64,000 nucleotides of DNA from Acetobacter orleanensis (GTDB lineage Bacteria > Pseudomonadota > Alphaproteobacteria > Acetobacterales > Acetobacteraceae), in assembly GCF_001581005.1 (NCBI RefSeq), contig NZ_LHZV01000065.1, positions 124,001-188,000 on the forward strand. The letters are read 5' to 3'. A program made the position numbers and the translations under genes. The notes beneath the pieces are model-generated. The model was not told the DNA's origin. It saw only the letters and a program-made list of their open reading frames with translations, and searched no databases. Positions 43,087-52,569 of the stretch are shown piece after piece (the stretch's first letter is position 1; every line of letters begins with the position of its first letter).

Positions 43087-44943
43087 ATGGAACATACAGC
43101 GCATTCTCACCGTTCGTCTCAGCTTCCGGCCTTTGCGGCGGAAGCCGGGATTGTGGCCGCAACCAGTGCCGCGCCGGGGCAGGGGGCTTCCACCCTACCG
43201 CGCTGGGACCTTTCGGCCCTTTATGCCAGCATGGAAGACCCGGCCATCAAGCAGGATCTGGCGCAGGCCGAGCAGCAGGCGAAGGATTTTGCCGCCCGGT
43301 ATCAGGGCAAGCTTGCGGCGCTGAATGGGGCGGAACTGGCCGAGGCTATCCGGACCTGTGAAGCGATTGAGGAAGTGCTGGGCAAAGCCGGGTCCTATGC
43401 TTCGCTGCTGTTTGCCGCCAATTCGTCCGATCCGGCCATCAGCCGTTTCAGCCAGTCCATTAGCGAAAAACTGACGGATATTTCCACGCATCTGCTGTTC
43501 TTTACGCTGGAACTCAACCGTCTGGATGAGGCCGTTCTGGCGCAGAATATGCAGGACCCGGCTCTGGCGCACTGGAAGCCGTTTCTGGATGATACCCGTC
43601 TGTTCCGCCCGCATCAGCTTTCTGATGAGGTGGAGAAGGTTCTGCTGGAAAAATCCGTTACGGGTGCCCAGTCATGGTGCCGTCTGTTTGATGAGACGAT
43701 TGCCGCCCTGCGCGTGACGCTGGACGGCACGGACATGCCGGTGGGAGATGCGTTGAACCGTCTTTCCGATTCGGACAGGTCCGTGCGTGAGAAGGCCGGG
43801 AAGGCTGTGGGGAAGGTGTTTGGGGACAATGTGCGGCTGTTCGCCCTCATTACCAACACGCTGGCCAAGGATAAATCCATCTCCGACGGGCTGCGGCACT
43901 ATGCCCGCCCTACATCCTCCCGCAACCTGTCCAACATGGTGGAAGATGAGGTGGTGGACGCGCTGGTCTCTGCCGTGCGGGAAGACTATCCCCGCCTCGC
44001 GCACCGCTATTATGCCCTGAAAGCCAAATGGATGGGGCTGGACAAGCTGGAGCATTGGGACCGCAACGCCCCGCTGCCCGGTTGCGAGGACCGCAAAATC
44101 CCTTGGGATGAAGCCAAGCAAATTGTCCAGAAAGCCTATGACGGGTTTGACCCGCGCATGGGTAAGGTGATCAACACCTTCTTGACGCATCCGTGGATTG
44201 ATGTGCCGCCCGCACCCGGCAAGTCTCCGGGCGCATTTGCGCACCCCACCGTGCCGTCTGCGCATCCGTTTATTCTGCTGAACTATCATGGCCGCACGCG
44301 GGATGTGATGACGCTGGCGCATGAGTTGGGCCATGGTGTGCATCAGGTTCTGGCGGCAAAGCAGGGGTATTTTCAGTCCAACACACCGCTCACTCTGGCA
44401 GAAACAGCCAGCGTGTTTGGGGAAATGCTGACCTTCCAGTCCCTGTTGGATGCGGAAACGGACCCGGCCCGCAAACGCACCCTGCTGGCAGGCAAGGTGG
44501 AAGATATGCTCAACACCGTGGTGCGCCAGATTGCGTTCTACGAGTTTGAAACCCGTGTGCATGATGAGCGGAAATCCGGTGAACTTCTGCCGGAACGGCT
44601 TGGAGAAATCTGGCGGCAGGTGCAGACGGAAAGCCTCGGGCCGATCTTTAACTTCACGCCTGAGTATGATGTGTTCTGGGCGTATATCCCGCACTTCATC
44701 CACTCCCCGTTCTATGTTTATGCCTACGCCTTTGGGGATTGTCTGGTGAACGCGCTGTATGGGGTGTTTAGTGAAGGCGCGCCCGGTTTTCAGGACAAAT
44801 ACATTGCCATGCTGGAAGCTGGTGGTACCAAACGCCACAAGGAACTGCTGGCTCCCTTCGGGCTGGATGCGTCCGACCCCGGTTTCTGGCGCAAGGGGCT
44901 GGATGTGATTTCCGGCTTTATTGACCAGTTGGAGCAGGCGTAA
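43087..44943 (+). CDS. M3 family oligoendopeptidase (PepF type)
   Basis: About 618 residues from the ATG at 43087; in-frame ATGs at 43078 and 43048 are alternatives. The zinc site MTLAHELGHGVHQVL has the HExxH core, and the third ligand is probably the Glu in TLAETASVFGEML. The N-terminal domain (LDDTRLFRPHQLSDEVEKVL) and the YHGRTRDVMT segment match the PepF/M3B family. Cytoplasmic peptidase for small peptides. The ABC1 kinase gene starts two bases after its stop, so they form an operon. Confidence 0.92.
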   Translation: MEHTAHSHRSSQLPAFAAEAGIVAATSAAPGQGASTLPRWDLSALYASMEDPAIKQDLAQAEQQAKDFAARYQGKLAALNGAELAEAIRTCEAIEEVLGKAGSYASLLFAANSSDPAISRFSQSISEKLTDISTHLLFFTLELNRLDEAVLAQNMQDPALAHWKPFLDDTRLFRPHQLSDEVEKVLLEKSVTGAQSWCRLFDETIAALRVTLDGTDMPVGDALNRLSDSDRSVREKAGKAVGKVFGDNVRLFALITNTLAKDKSISDGLRHYARPTSSRNLSNMVEDEVVDALVSAVREDYPRLAHRYYALKAKWMGLDKLEHWDRNAPLPGCEDRKIPWDEAKQIVQKAYDGFDPRMGKVINTFLTHPWIDVPPAPGKSPGAFAHPTVPSAHPFILLNYHGRTRDVMTLAHELGHGVHQVLAAKQGYFQSNTPLTLAETASVFGEMLTFQSLLDAETDPARKRTLLAGKVEDMLNTVVRQIAFYEFETRVHDERKSGELLPERLGEIWRQVQTESLGPIFNFTPEYDVFWAYIPHFIHSPFYVYAYAFGDCLVNALYGVFSEGAPGFQDKYIAMLEAGGTKRHKELLAPFGLDASDPGFWRKGLDVISGFIDQLEQA

Positions 44944-44944
44944 C

Positions 44945-46303
44945 ATGGCGGAACGCGATTTAGACAATAGCGGCGTTTTTGGTGAACTCCGCCGTATGGT
45001 GCAGACAACCGGCACCGTGGGTGGCATTGCCGCCCGCCTTGCCGGGCACAAAATGGGTATCCGCTCAGGCGGGGCATCTCATGCGGAAGATCTGAAATCC
45101 ATTCTTGGCGGCCTGAAAGGGCCGTTGATGAAAGCCGCCCAGCTTCTTTCCACCATTCCCGGCGCGCTGCCGGACGAATATGCGGAAGAACTGGCCCAGT
45201 TGCAGGCCAATGCGCCGCCGATGGGCTGGAACTTTGTGCGTCGGCGCATGACGGCGGAACTGGGGGCGGGCTGGGAGACGCATTTTCGCTCCTTCGGGAG
45301 GGAGGCTTCAGCCGCCGCTAGCCTCGGGCAGGTGCATAAAGCTGTGCTGACCGATGGTCGGCAGGTGGCCTGCAAGCTGCAATATCCAGACATGAATGCG
45401 GCGGTGGAAGCCGACCTGCGCCAGTTCCGTATGGCGATCGGGGTTTATCATCGGCTGGATAACGCCATCCGGCAGGATGACGTGGTGGAGGAATTGACCG
45501 AGCGCCTGCGTGAGGAACTGGATTATCTGCGTGAGGCCGCCAACATGCGGCTCTATCGCAGCGTTTTGGTAGATTGCCCGGAAGTGACGGTTCCTGCACC
45601 GGTCGATGAACTCTGCACGCGCCGCCTGCTGACCATGGACTGGGTCAATGGGCGCGGGCTGAACGCTGTCATTCAGGCTGGCCTGACGGAAGAGCAGAAG
45701 CAGAAGATTGCCCGTACGCTGTTCCGGGCTTGGTATGTGCCGCTCTATCAGTACGGCGTGGTGCATGGGGACCCGCATATGGGCAACTTCACCGTGCGGG
45801 ATGATTACGGCCTGAATCTGCTGGACTTCGGGGCGATCCGTATTTTTGACCCGTCCTTCATCAAGGGCAATATCGACCTCTATCGCGCCTTGCAGACCAA
45901 AGATAAGGACTTGGCGACGCAGGCTTATGCGGCATGGGGCTTTAAAGACCTGACGCCGGAAAAGGTCGATGTGCTGAATGAGTGGGCCGGGTTCCTGTAT
46001 GAGCCGCTGATGGATAACCGCGTGCGGTATATTCAGGAAGGCAACAACCCCAATCAGGGCCGAGAAATTCTCTCTCGCGTGCATGAAGGCCTGCAACGCA
46101 CGGGCGGTGTGCGCCTGCCGCGTGAATTTGTGCTGGTGGACCGTTCCGCCGTAGGGCTGGGGTCTGTCTTCATGCGTCTGAAAGTAAAGATGAACTGGTA
46201 CGAACTCTTCCACGAGATCGTGCGGGACTTTGATGAAGCCGCTCTGGCTGCCCGCCAAAAAGCTGCCGTGGAGGCAGCGCGTTTTCCGGTGTCTGCCAGT
46301 TAA
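44945..46303 (+). CDS. ABC1/UbiB-family protein kinase-like protein
   Basis: A 452-residue protein of the UbiB/ADCK family. The characteristic KxGQ-like motif is varied (LMKAAQLLSTIPGALPDEYA). The Ala-rich loop EASAAASLGQVHKAVL, the ADP/ATP-site lysine in QVACKLQYP, and the catalytic HGDPHMGNF followed by LLDFGAIR are all present. Family members support ubiquinone synthesis or lipid distribution. It lacks the C-terminal membrane helices of UbiB, so it is closer to the soluble ABC1 group. Gap 46304-46530 after it holds only stem-loop sequence. Confidence 0.88.
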   Translation: MAERDLDNSGVFGELRRMVQTTGTVGGIAARLAGHKMGIRSGGASHAEDLKSILGGLKGPLMKAAQLLSTIPGALPDEYAEELAQLQANAPPMGWNFVRRRMTAELGAGWETHFRSFGREASAAASLGQVHKAVLTDGRQVACKLQYPDMNAAVEADLRQFRMAIGVYHRLDNAIRQDDVVEELTERLREELDYLREAANMRLYRSVLVDCPEVTVPAPVDELCTRRLLTMDWVNGRGLNAVIQAGLTEEQKQKIARTLFRAWYVPLYQYGVVHGDPHMGNFTVRDDYGLNLLDFGAIRIFDPSFIKGNIDLYRALQTKDKDLATQAYAAWGFKDLTPEKVDVLNEWAGFLYEPLMDNRVRYIQEGNNPNQGREILSRVHEGLQRTGGVRLPREFVLVDRSAVGLGSVFMRLKVKMNWYELFHEIVRDFDEAALAARQKAAVEAARFPVSAS

Positions 46304-46530
46304 TCTGCCAGAGTTGGGGTGGCCTCATATACGACCGACGGGATCGGCTGGCTCATTGGGGAGGCTCACCACAGCAAGGTACGACAGCCTGATCTGTGTC
46401 GTGGTGTGAGGGCGTGGGCTTTGTACGGTCCGTTGCCTGTCCCGCCAGCTTTTTTGAAAGAGAAGCCGGGCGGCGGAGCCCGCCACCGTCTGCGCTCTGG
46501 CTGGAGGCAGACGGCTAATCGCTCAGGCGC

Positions 46531-47121
46531 TCAGTACGCCTGATAGTCCACTTTCTTCAGATGCTTTTCGTTATAATCGAGCTGTTCTTTGGTGAGTTGG
46601 AAGCCCACTTCAAACCGATAATCCGACTCCGTGTTTTTGGGCGGAATGGGTAGATCGACCGTTACAACCTTGCTGTCGCTGGTTGTGCTGGAAAGGTTGG
46701 CCGGGAACTGGAAGGTGTGTTTGAACACATGCTTGTTCACAATCCGGTCCCCATGCAGCACGGCAATAAACCATGGCAGGGTGACAGTGTTGCCGGCTGC
46801 GGCCGGGCCGTGGCTGACCACAAAACGCAGCACGATTCGGGTTTTCAGGTCTTTCGGCCCTGCGCCCAGACAGTCCCCCTGCAATTTCAGGATGCTTGCC
46901 TTTGTAATCAGGTGCGGGAAGGTCGCCGTCTTGCCGTCATACAGATAGTAATCCGCGGCTTCCGGCGGGATATGCGTCAGCGGGCAGGAGGGGGCGAAGG
47001 ATATGGACGCACTTTCCTCATCCCCGCAGCCGCCAAGGGTCGTCAGCAGGCCAAGAGCCGCGAGACCTGACACCGCAAAACGGGGCAGCAAACGGCAGGG
47101 ACGAGAAAGGTCTGGGAGCAT
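46531..47121 (-). CDS. Putative lipoprotein, unknown function
   Basis: A 196-residue protein with a lipoprotein signal: LPRFAVSGLAALGLLTTLGGC with lipobox LGGC. The mature part is beta-rich with strands such as TRIVLRFVVSHGPAAAGNTV and ends KHLKKVDYQAY. No family was recognised, but similar lipoproteins occur beside ispH in acetic acid bacteria as far as I recall. The start is ATG 47121; 47127 is also in frame. Perfect CCGTCTGC/GCAGACGG inverted repeat at 46486-46514 lies downstream and may terminate it. Confidence 0.65.
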   Translation of the reverse strand: MLPDLSRPCRLLPRFAVSGLAALGLLTTLGGCGDEESASISFAPSCPLTHIPPEAADYYLYDGKTATFPHLITKASILKLQGDCLGAGPKDLKTRIVLRFVVSHGPAAAGNTVTLPWFIAVLHGDRIVNKHVFKHTFQFPANLSSTTSDSKVVTVDLPIPPKNTESDYRFEVGFQLTKEQLDYNEKHLKKVDYQAY

Positions 47122-47360
47122 GTGCAAATCCGGAATTATCGGTTAGAGGGGGTGAACTGATAAAAAACGAGCAAAAGAGAGACATCAAGCAGGGTTGTGC
47201 TGGCCACAATGCCGGAAAACGGGTTGCATCGCCACCTCGCTTTGCGTAGGCCATGACCATGGTGACCGTAACCTTCATCTGGTTTCGGGCATAGCCTACC
47301 TTACTTATGCTTTTAAGAGCTGTTTTTTCTATACCGTCCGCCGCAAGTTTGGGGAACACC

Positions 47361-48362
47361 ATGCCCGATCAAACGCCATCCCTTGCCACACAGGAGCCTG
47401 CGCAGGCTTCCCATGGCAGGTCTCTCAAGGTTCTTCTCGCTGGTCCGCGTGGGTTTTGCGCCGGGGTAGACCGCGCAATCCGCGTTGTGGAAGAAGCTAT
47501 CCGCCGTTACGGCGCACCTGTTTATGTGCGTCATGAAATTGTCCACAACCGGACGGTCGTGGAAGCTCTGGAAGCACAGGGCGCCATTTTTGTTGAGGAA
47601 CTGGATGAAGTTCCCGCTGATGGTCATGTTGTGTTTTCAGCCCATGGTGTGCCCAAAACGGTCCCGGCTGAGGCAGAGCGCCGCAACCTGCTCTATCTGG
47701 ATGCAACCTGCCCGCTGGTGTCCAAAGTGCACCGTGAGGCTGAGCGGCATTATGCCGGGGGTGGCCCGGAAAGCCGCCATATCCTGATGATCGGCCATGC
47801 CGGACACCCGGAAGTGGTGGGCACCATGGGGCAGTTGCCGCCCGGTGCGGTCACGCTGATTAACGATGCGGAAGAAGCCCGCACCGTGCAGCCTGCTGAC
47901 CCCGCGCGTCTGGCCTTTATCACGCAGACCACGCTCTCCGTTGATGATACGGCGGAGATTGTGGACATCCTGCGTGAACGCTTCCCGCTGATTGAAGGCC
48001 CGAAGCGCGAGGATATCTGCTACGCCACCACCAACCGTCAGGAAGCAGTCAAGGCCATTGCGCCGGAATGTGATCTGGTGATTGTTATCGGCTCCCCCAA
48101 TTCCTCCAACTCCCAGCGCCTGCGGGAAGTGGCTGAACGCTCCGGTGCGCCGCGCGCCCTGCTGGTGCAGCGTCTGGATGCGCTGGACTGGTCCGTGCTG
48201 GAAGGCGTGAACACGCTGGGCATTACGGCTGGTGCCTCTGCCCCGGAAGCACTGGTGCAGGAAATGGTGGCCGAAATGGCCAAGCGGTACACACTGTGCA
48301 TTGATGAACGCACGGTGAAGGAAGAAAACGTGATCTTCCGTCTACCTGCGCCTCTGGGCTGA
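47361..48362 (+). CDS. ispH: 4-hydroxy-3-methylbut-2-enyl diphosphate reductase
   Basis: A 333-residue iron-sulfur enzyme, the last step of the MEP isoprenoid pathway (HMBPP to IPP and DMAPP). The three cluster cysteines are seen in [25 protein letters not shown] and [12 protein letters not shown]. Substrate-binding motifs [32 protein letters not shown] and [12 protein letters not shown] are intact. The start at 47361 removes a non-homologous N-terminal extension. It begins a run with thrB and rnhA. Confidence 0.96.
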   Translation: MPDQTPSLATQEPAQASHGRSLKVLLAGPRGFCAGVDRAIRVVEEAIRRYGAPVYVRHEIVHNRTVVEALEAQGAIFVEELDEVPADGHVVFSAHGVPKTVPAEAERRNLLYLDATCPLVSKVHREAERHYAGGGPESRHILMIGHAGHPEVVGTMGQLPPGAVTLINDAEEARTVQPADPARLAFITQTTLSVDDTAEIVDILRERFPLIEGPKREDICYATTNRQEAVKAIAPECDLVIVIGSPNSSNSQRLREVAERSGAPRALLVQRLDALDWSVLEGVNTLGITAGASAPEALVQEMVAEMAKRYTLCIDERTVKEENVIFRLPAPLG

Positions 48363-48377
48363 GGGTAGCGCACGGGT

Positions 48378-49352
48378 ATGGCTGTTTATACAGATGTGAG
48401 TGATGAAGCCCTTGAGGCGTTCCTGAACGACTACGCCATTGGCAATCTGGTGGCGTTTCGGGGCATTGCCGAAGGCGTGGAGAATAGCAATTTCCAGCTA
48501 CGCACCACGCAGGGGGATTTTATTCTCACGCTGTATGAAAAGCGGGTGAATGCACAGGAGCTTCCGTGGTTTCTCGGGCTTATGCAGCATTTGGCCGGGC
48601 AGGGTGTTTCCTGCCCGCAGCCTGTTGCCAGCAAAGCCGGACAGACGCTTGGCTCTCTGGCGGGCAGACCAGCCGCCATTACCACGTTTCTGCCCGGTGT
48701 CTGGCCGCGTAAAATCCGGCAGGAGCATTGCCGTCCGCTCGGGCAGGCGCTGGCCCGGCTGCATGAGGCCGGGCGCAGCTATACGCCGGTGCGCCGGAAT
48801 GCTCTGGGGCCGGAAGCATGGCAACCACTGCTGGCCTCCTGTCGCGCCGGAGCGGACGCTGTGCATCCGGGCCTGCTGGCGGAACTGGATGAAGCCTTTA
48901 CGCATATCCTGCCTAACTGGCCGGGGCAGGGTGGTCATCCGGTTCTCCCACACGGGCAGATTCATGCGGACTTGTTCCCGGACAATGTTTTTTTTCTACA
49001 GAAGACCGTTTCTGGCCTGATTGATTTCTATTTCGCCTGCACGGATTTTCTGGCCTACGACATCGCTATCTGCCTCAACGCGTGGTGTTTTGAAGGCGAT
49101 GGGTCATTTAACGTCACCTTTGGCCGCCAGTTGGTGCAAGGTTATGAGTCCGTGCGTCCGCTTAGCGCGGAAGAACGGCAGGCGCTGCCAGTTCTGGCGC
49201 GCGGTGCGTCCATGCGCTTTCTGCTGACACGGCTGTATGACTGGATCAACACGCCGCCGGACGCGCTGGTTACCCCCAAAGACCCGCTGGATTACCTCAA
49301 GCGCCTGCGCTTCCATCTGGCAACGGAGACAGTTGATGGCTACGGATTCTGA
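48378..49352 (+). CDS. thrB: Homoserine kinase, aminoglycoside-phosphotransferase type
   Basis: A 324-residue kinase of the ThrB type II group, phosphorylating homoserine for threonine synthesis. Landmarks: [20 protein letters not shown] (nucleotide loop), the catalytic [11 protein letters not shown] and [19 protein letters not shown]. Sixteen bases after ispH; rnhA overlaps its end. The ispH-thrB-rnhA order is typical of Alphaproteobacteria. Confidence 0.94.
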   Translation: MAVYTDVSDEALEAFLNDYAIGNLVAFRGIAEGVENSNFQLRTTQGDFILTLYEKRVNAQELPWFLGLMQHLAGQGVSCPQPVASKAGQTLGSLAGRPAAITTFLPGVWPRKIRQEHCRPLGQALARLHEAGRSYTPVRRNALGPEAWQPLLASCRAGADAVHPGLLAELDEAFTHILPNWPGQGGHPVLPHGQIHADLFPDNVFFLQKTVSGLIDFYFACTDFLAYDIAICLNAWCFEGDGSFNVTFGRQLVQGYESVRPLSAEERQALPVLARGASMRFLLTRLYDWINTPPDALVTPKDPLDYLKRLRFHLATETVDGYGF

Positions 49353-49869
49353 AGCCTCCGCCATGTCGGAACCGCAGGTGGACCCTCAGCAAACAGCCGG
49401 GCAGGAGCCTGAGGTTCAGGTTGTGGAAATCTGGACAGATGGTGGTTGCCGCCCCAACCCCGGCCCCGGTGGCTGGGGTGTGCTGCTGCGCTTTAAAGGC
49501 GTGGAACGCGAACTCTCCGGCGGGGAGGAGGCAACAACCAACAACCGTATGGAACTGACGGCTGCGGCGGAAGCGCTGGAAGCCCTCAAACGCCCCTGCA
49601 CGGTGCGGCTACATACGGATAGTGAGTATGTGCGCAACGGCATTACCCGCTGGCATACAGGCTGGGTGCGGCGCAACTGGCGCAATGCATCGGGTGATCC
49701 GGTCGCTAATATGGATTTATGGCGCCGCCTGCTGGATGCGGCCAAACAGCATGATGTGTCATGGCTCTGGGTGAAGGGCCACTCTGGTGTGCCGGAAAAT
49801 GAACGGGTGGATGAACTCGCGACCGAGGCTCGAAAAACTGTTGAAGAGGCTATGAAAAATCCCGGCTGA
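49336..49869 (+). CDS. rnhA: Ribonuclease HI
   Basis: A 177-residue enzyme that removes RNA from RNA-DNA hybrids. Catalytic residues are visible: Asp in [17 protein letters not shown], Glu in [13 protein letters not shown], Asp in [12 protein letters not shown] and Asp in [11 protein letters not shown], with the His in [11 protein letters not shown]. About 28 non-conserved residues precede the domain. The ATG at 49336 (GGAGAC upstream) overlaps thrB by 17 bases; the ATG at 49363 is an alternative start. Confidence 0.95.
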   Translation: MATDSEASAMSEPQVDPQQTAGQEPEVQVVEIWTDGGCRPNPGPGGWGVLLRFKGVERELSGGEEATTNNRMELTAAAEALEALKRPCTVRLHTDSEYVRNGITRWHTGWVRRNWRNASGDPVANMDLWRRLLDAAKQHDVSWLWVKGHSGVPENERVDELATEARKTVEEAMKNPG

Positions 49870-49905
49870 TAGGGGCTGATTGCCTGAGGGAGCGACGGGG
49901 AGTGG

Positions 49906-50475
49906 ATGATGTCTGATTTATCCTCACGGCAATATGTGATTGTTCATGGCTATCGGGCGACCCCGGAGGCGCACTGGTTCCCTTGGCTGAAAGCGCAACT
50001 GGAGCAGACGGGTGCCAAGGTGCATGTGCCCGCTTTGCCATCCTCTCAGGCACCGGACCCGCAAATCTGGGCTGAAACCCTGAACACCGTCCTGCCGCAT
50101 CTGACACCGCAAACAGTGCTGATTGGCCATAGCCTCGGCTGCATCACGCTGCTGCGGCACCTCCTGTCGCGGCCCGTGGGCGAGACTCTTGGCGGATATG
50201 TTCTGATCTCAGGGTTTGACCAGCCTCTTGAGGCCTTACCGCACCTGAACGGATTTACAGACTGCCCTCTGGACTATGATGCTCTCCGACGCCTGAGTGC
50301 GTTCCGGGCCTCAGTCTTTTCCGATAATGACCTCGTTGTCGCCCCGCAGTGTTCTCGCTCTCTGGCGGCTTCCTTGCAGACCACAACACTGGAAGTCCCC
50401 GGAGGCGGCCATTTTCTGGGGCGGGAGGGGTTTGAGCAGTTTCCCGCTCTCCTAGACCTTCTGCAACAGGTCTGA
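49906..50475 (+). CDS. RBBP9/YdeN family alpha/beta hydrolase
   Basis: A 189-residue serine hydrolase-like protein: VIVHGYRATPEAHWFPWLKA (oxyanion region), nucleophile Ser in LIGHSLGCITLL, Asp in VFSDNDLVVAP and His in VPGGGHFLG. These four motifs match the RBBP9/YdeN family, whose substrates are mostly unknown. The start is one of two adjacent ATGs (49906, 49909). Confidence 0.88.
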   Translation: MMSDLSSRQYVIVHGYRATPEAHWFPWLKAQLEQTGAKVHVPALPSSQAPDPQIWAETLNTVLPHLTPQTVLIGHSLGCITLLRHLLSRPVGETLGGYVLISGFDQPLEALPHLNGFTDCPLDYDALRRLSAFRASVFSDNDLVVAPQCSRSLAASLQTTTLEVPGGGHFLGREGFEQFPALLDLLQQV

Positions 50476-50521
50476 CCGTCACCATGTCTGAGAGTGCTCT
50501 TACTCAAATCGGCTTTGTGTC

Positions 50522-51025
50522 ATGACAATCTGCCCGATTATTCGTTTCCCTGACCAGCGTTTGCGGCAGGTGGCGGAACCTGTCACGGTTTTTGATCACA
50601 CTCTCTCTGCTCTGGCGCAGGATATTCTGGAGAGTATGCGCGCCGCTCCGGGCATTGGCATGACAGCACCGCATATTGGCATAGCCCGACGCGTTGTGGT
50701 GCTGGAATTGCCGGATGCGGCCCAGCCACAGACCTACGTGAATCCTGAAATCCTCTGGATGTCAGAAGACAAAGTCCGGCAGGAAGAGGGGAGCGTTTCC
50801 ATGCCGGGTGTGACAGAGCAGATTGAGCGCGCCGCCAGAGTGCGGGTTGCGTATCATGATCTGGATGGTGTGCGGCATGAGGAAGAGGCGGAAGGCCTGC
50901 GTGCCGCCTGCCATCAGCATGAAATTGATCAACTGAACGGCTTATTCTGGCTCCAACGCCTGTCCAGCCTGCGCCGTAACCGTCTGATTGCGCGCTATGA
51001 AAAAATGCAGCGTTTCCGCCCGTAA
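50522..51025 (+). CDS. Peptide deformylase-like protein with degenerate metal site
   Basis: A 167-residue protein aligned end to end with peptide deformylase. The three signature motifs are altered. GxGLAAPQ reads GIGMTAPH (44-51). EGCLS reads EGSVS, so the metal-binding Cys is Ser91. HExxH reads HEIDQ, so the second His is Gln137; the catalytic Glu134 and His133 remain. In E. coli the equivalents are Gln50, Cys90, His132, Glu133 and His136. With two of three metal ligands gone it is probably not a working deformylase. Another, intact def gene must exist elsewhere. Role unknown. Confidence 0.85.
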   Translation: MTICPIIRFPDQRLRQVAEPVTVFDHTLSALAQDILESMRAAPGIGMTAPHIGIARRVVVLELPDAAQPQTYVNPEILWMSEDKVRQEEGSVSMPGVTEQIERAARVRVAYHDLDGVRHEEEAEGLRAACHQHEIDQLNGLFWLQRLSSLRRNRLIARYEKMQRFRP

Positions 51026-52535
51026 AGTCCCAGCGCGTTCCGGTTTTTCAAGAGGTCCTGTCTTGCCAGTATTTTTCAAACGGATTGGCACAGTCTGGCT
51101 GGGGTATCTGGTCGCCTTTGTGGTGCTGTCCGGCTTTTACATGGCTTTGGCCGCAACATTGCCGCTCAATTCAGACAGTACGTCTGCTGTGTTGGAAGCG
51201 CAGGATATTCTGCGTGGGAATGCTCTGCTGCATGGCTGGGATCTTTCTGCGGAATCCTATGACGTAACGGAAACGCTTCCATTCGTTATTGTTGCAGGTC
51301 TGGCGGGCTGGCATCTGTCTTTTTACTATCTGGTGCCAGCCTTATTGATGGCCGCCATGGTGCTGCTGGCGTTCCGGTTGTGCCGGATTTTAGCGCCAGA
51401 GGGGGCGTGGTGCTGGCTGGCTCTGGTGGCGGCTCCTACGGCGTTTGGTGTGCAGGTGATGCTCATTCCCTGCATCCATGTGGGGGCTTATGTTGGGGTC
51501 TTGCTCTGCTGGTTGCTGATTTTTGCACAGAGTAAGGGGGAGCGGCTGGCCCTGTGGGCGGCTTTTGTCGTTTTAATGGTTCTGTGTCTCGCGAGTGATG
51601 ACATCATAAAATATTGCTTCGTTTTTCCTGTTCTCGGGGCGGCTAGTCTGCTCAGTGCGCAAAAGCGTCGGCTGGAACACGGGCGGCTTGTTTTGTGCCT
51701 GCTTGTTTCCATGGGGCTGGTGCATGTATTGAAAACCGTATTGGCCCATAACGGTGCGTTCCATGTGCCGGGGCTATGGACCATGTCTTTCGCGGGGCAG
51801 GAGCGGATTGGATATAATCTGTCCGTTCTCGTTTCCGGCATTTTACATTTTTTCGGGGCGTATTTTTTCAGTAAAGAGTTCTCCCTGCATGGTTCGGGGA
51901 AAGAACTGGCCCATCTGGCTGTGTTTCTGCTGGCGTTGTGGGGCGTTATCAGGATCGTGCGGAGCAAAACAGTCCGGCTTGATCTGTTTGATTATGCCGC
52001 ATTGCTGTGCATGGGCCTTATGGTTGCGGCATTTACGGTCAGCCAGTTAGCGATTGATGATGCGTCTACCCGCTATTTAGTCTTTCCCTATGTGATGATG
52101 GCGCTTCTACTGGCGCGCCATACCCGCCTTTCTCAAGCTGGCCGAACACTGGGGCTGGCAGGAGCGGTGGTCTATGCCGTGTTAAGCGTGCCAATGCCGA
52201 CTGTGCAGATTTGGCAGACTAACCGCAATTTCCCCATCAATATGGAACTGGCTCGACTGGGGCTGAGGCAAGGATTTGCGCCTTATTGGGCGGCGGCGGC
52301 CAACAGCCTGCCTAATCCGGTCCGCATTGCGCCTGTGGAATTTGGTGCTGACATCACGCCATTTCATTATCTGTCAAAGCGAGACTGGTACACGCAGGGG
52401 GGCAATTTCTTCTTGTGCAAGACGCCCGCTCAGGCCGCGCAGCTTCAGGCGCGCTTTGGCCCGGCGCGCAAGGTTGAAGCGATCGATGGGCATATTCTGC
52501 TAGTGTGGGACAAAATAATTACCCTGCCGGGCTAG
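50997..52535 (+). CDS. Polytopic membrane protein, GT-C glycosyltransferase-like
   Basis: About 512 residues from the ATG at 50997, or 515 from 50988. Roughly ten to twelve hydrophobic helices, for example IGTVWLGYLVAFVVLSGFYM and ALLCMGLMVAAFTVSQLAI. The loop after helix 1 (LPLNSDSTSAVLEAQDILRG, then GNALLHGWDL) has the acidic residue pattern of GT-C enzymes that use lipid-linked sugars. A soluble C-terminal segment follows. Its start overlaps the PDF-like gene. Function assigned by layout only. Confidence 0.55.
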   Translation: MKKCSVSARKVPARSGFSRGPVLPVFFKRIGTVWLGYLVAFVVLSGFYMALAATLPLNSDSTSAVLEAQDILRGNALLHGWDLSAESYDVTETLPFVIVAGLAGWHLSFYYLVPALLMAAMVLLAFRLCRILAPEGAWCWLALVAAPTAFGVQVMLIPCIHVGAYVGVLLCWLLIFAQSKGERLALWAAFVVLMVLCLASDDIIKYCFVFPVLGAASLLSAQKRRLEHGRLVLCLLVSMGLVHVLKTVLAHNGAFHVPGLWTMSFAGQERIGYNLSVLVSGILHFFGAYFFSKEFSLHGSGKELAHLAVFLLALWGVIRIVRSKTVRLDLFDYAALLCMGLMVAAFTVSQLAIDDASTRYLVFPYVMMALLLARHTRLSQAGRTLGLAGAVVYAVLSVPMPTVQIWQTNRNFPINMELARLGLRQGFAPYWAAAANSLPNPVRIAPVEFGADITPFHYLSKRDWYTQGGNFFLCKTPAQAAQLQARFGPARKVEAIDGHILLVWDKIITLPG

Positions 52536-52569
52536 GGTTTTTTGAAGAAGATGCTCTGGGAGTAACAGC

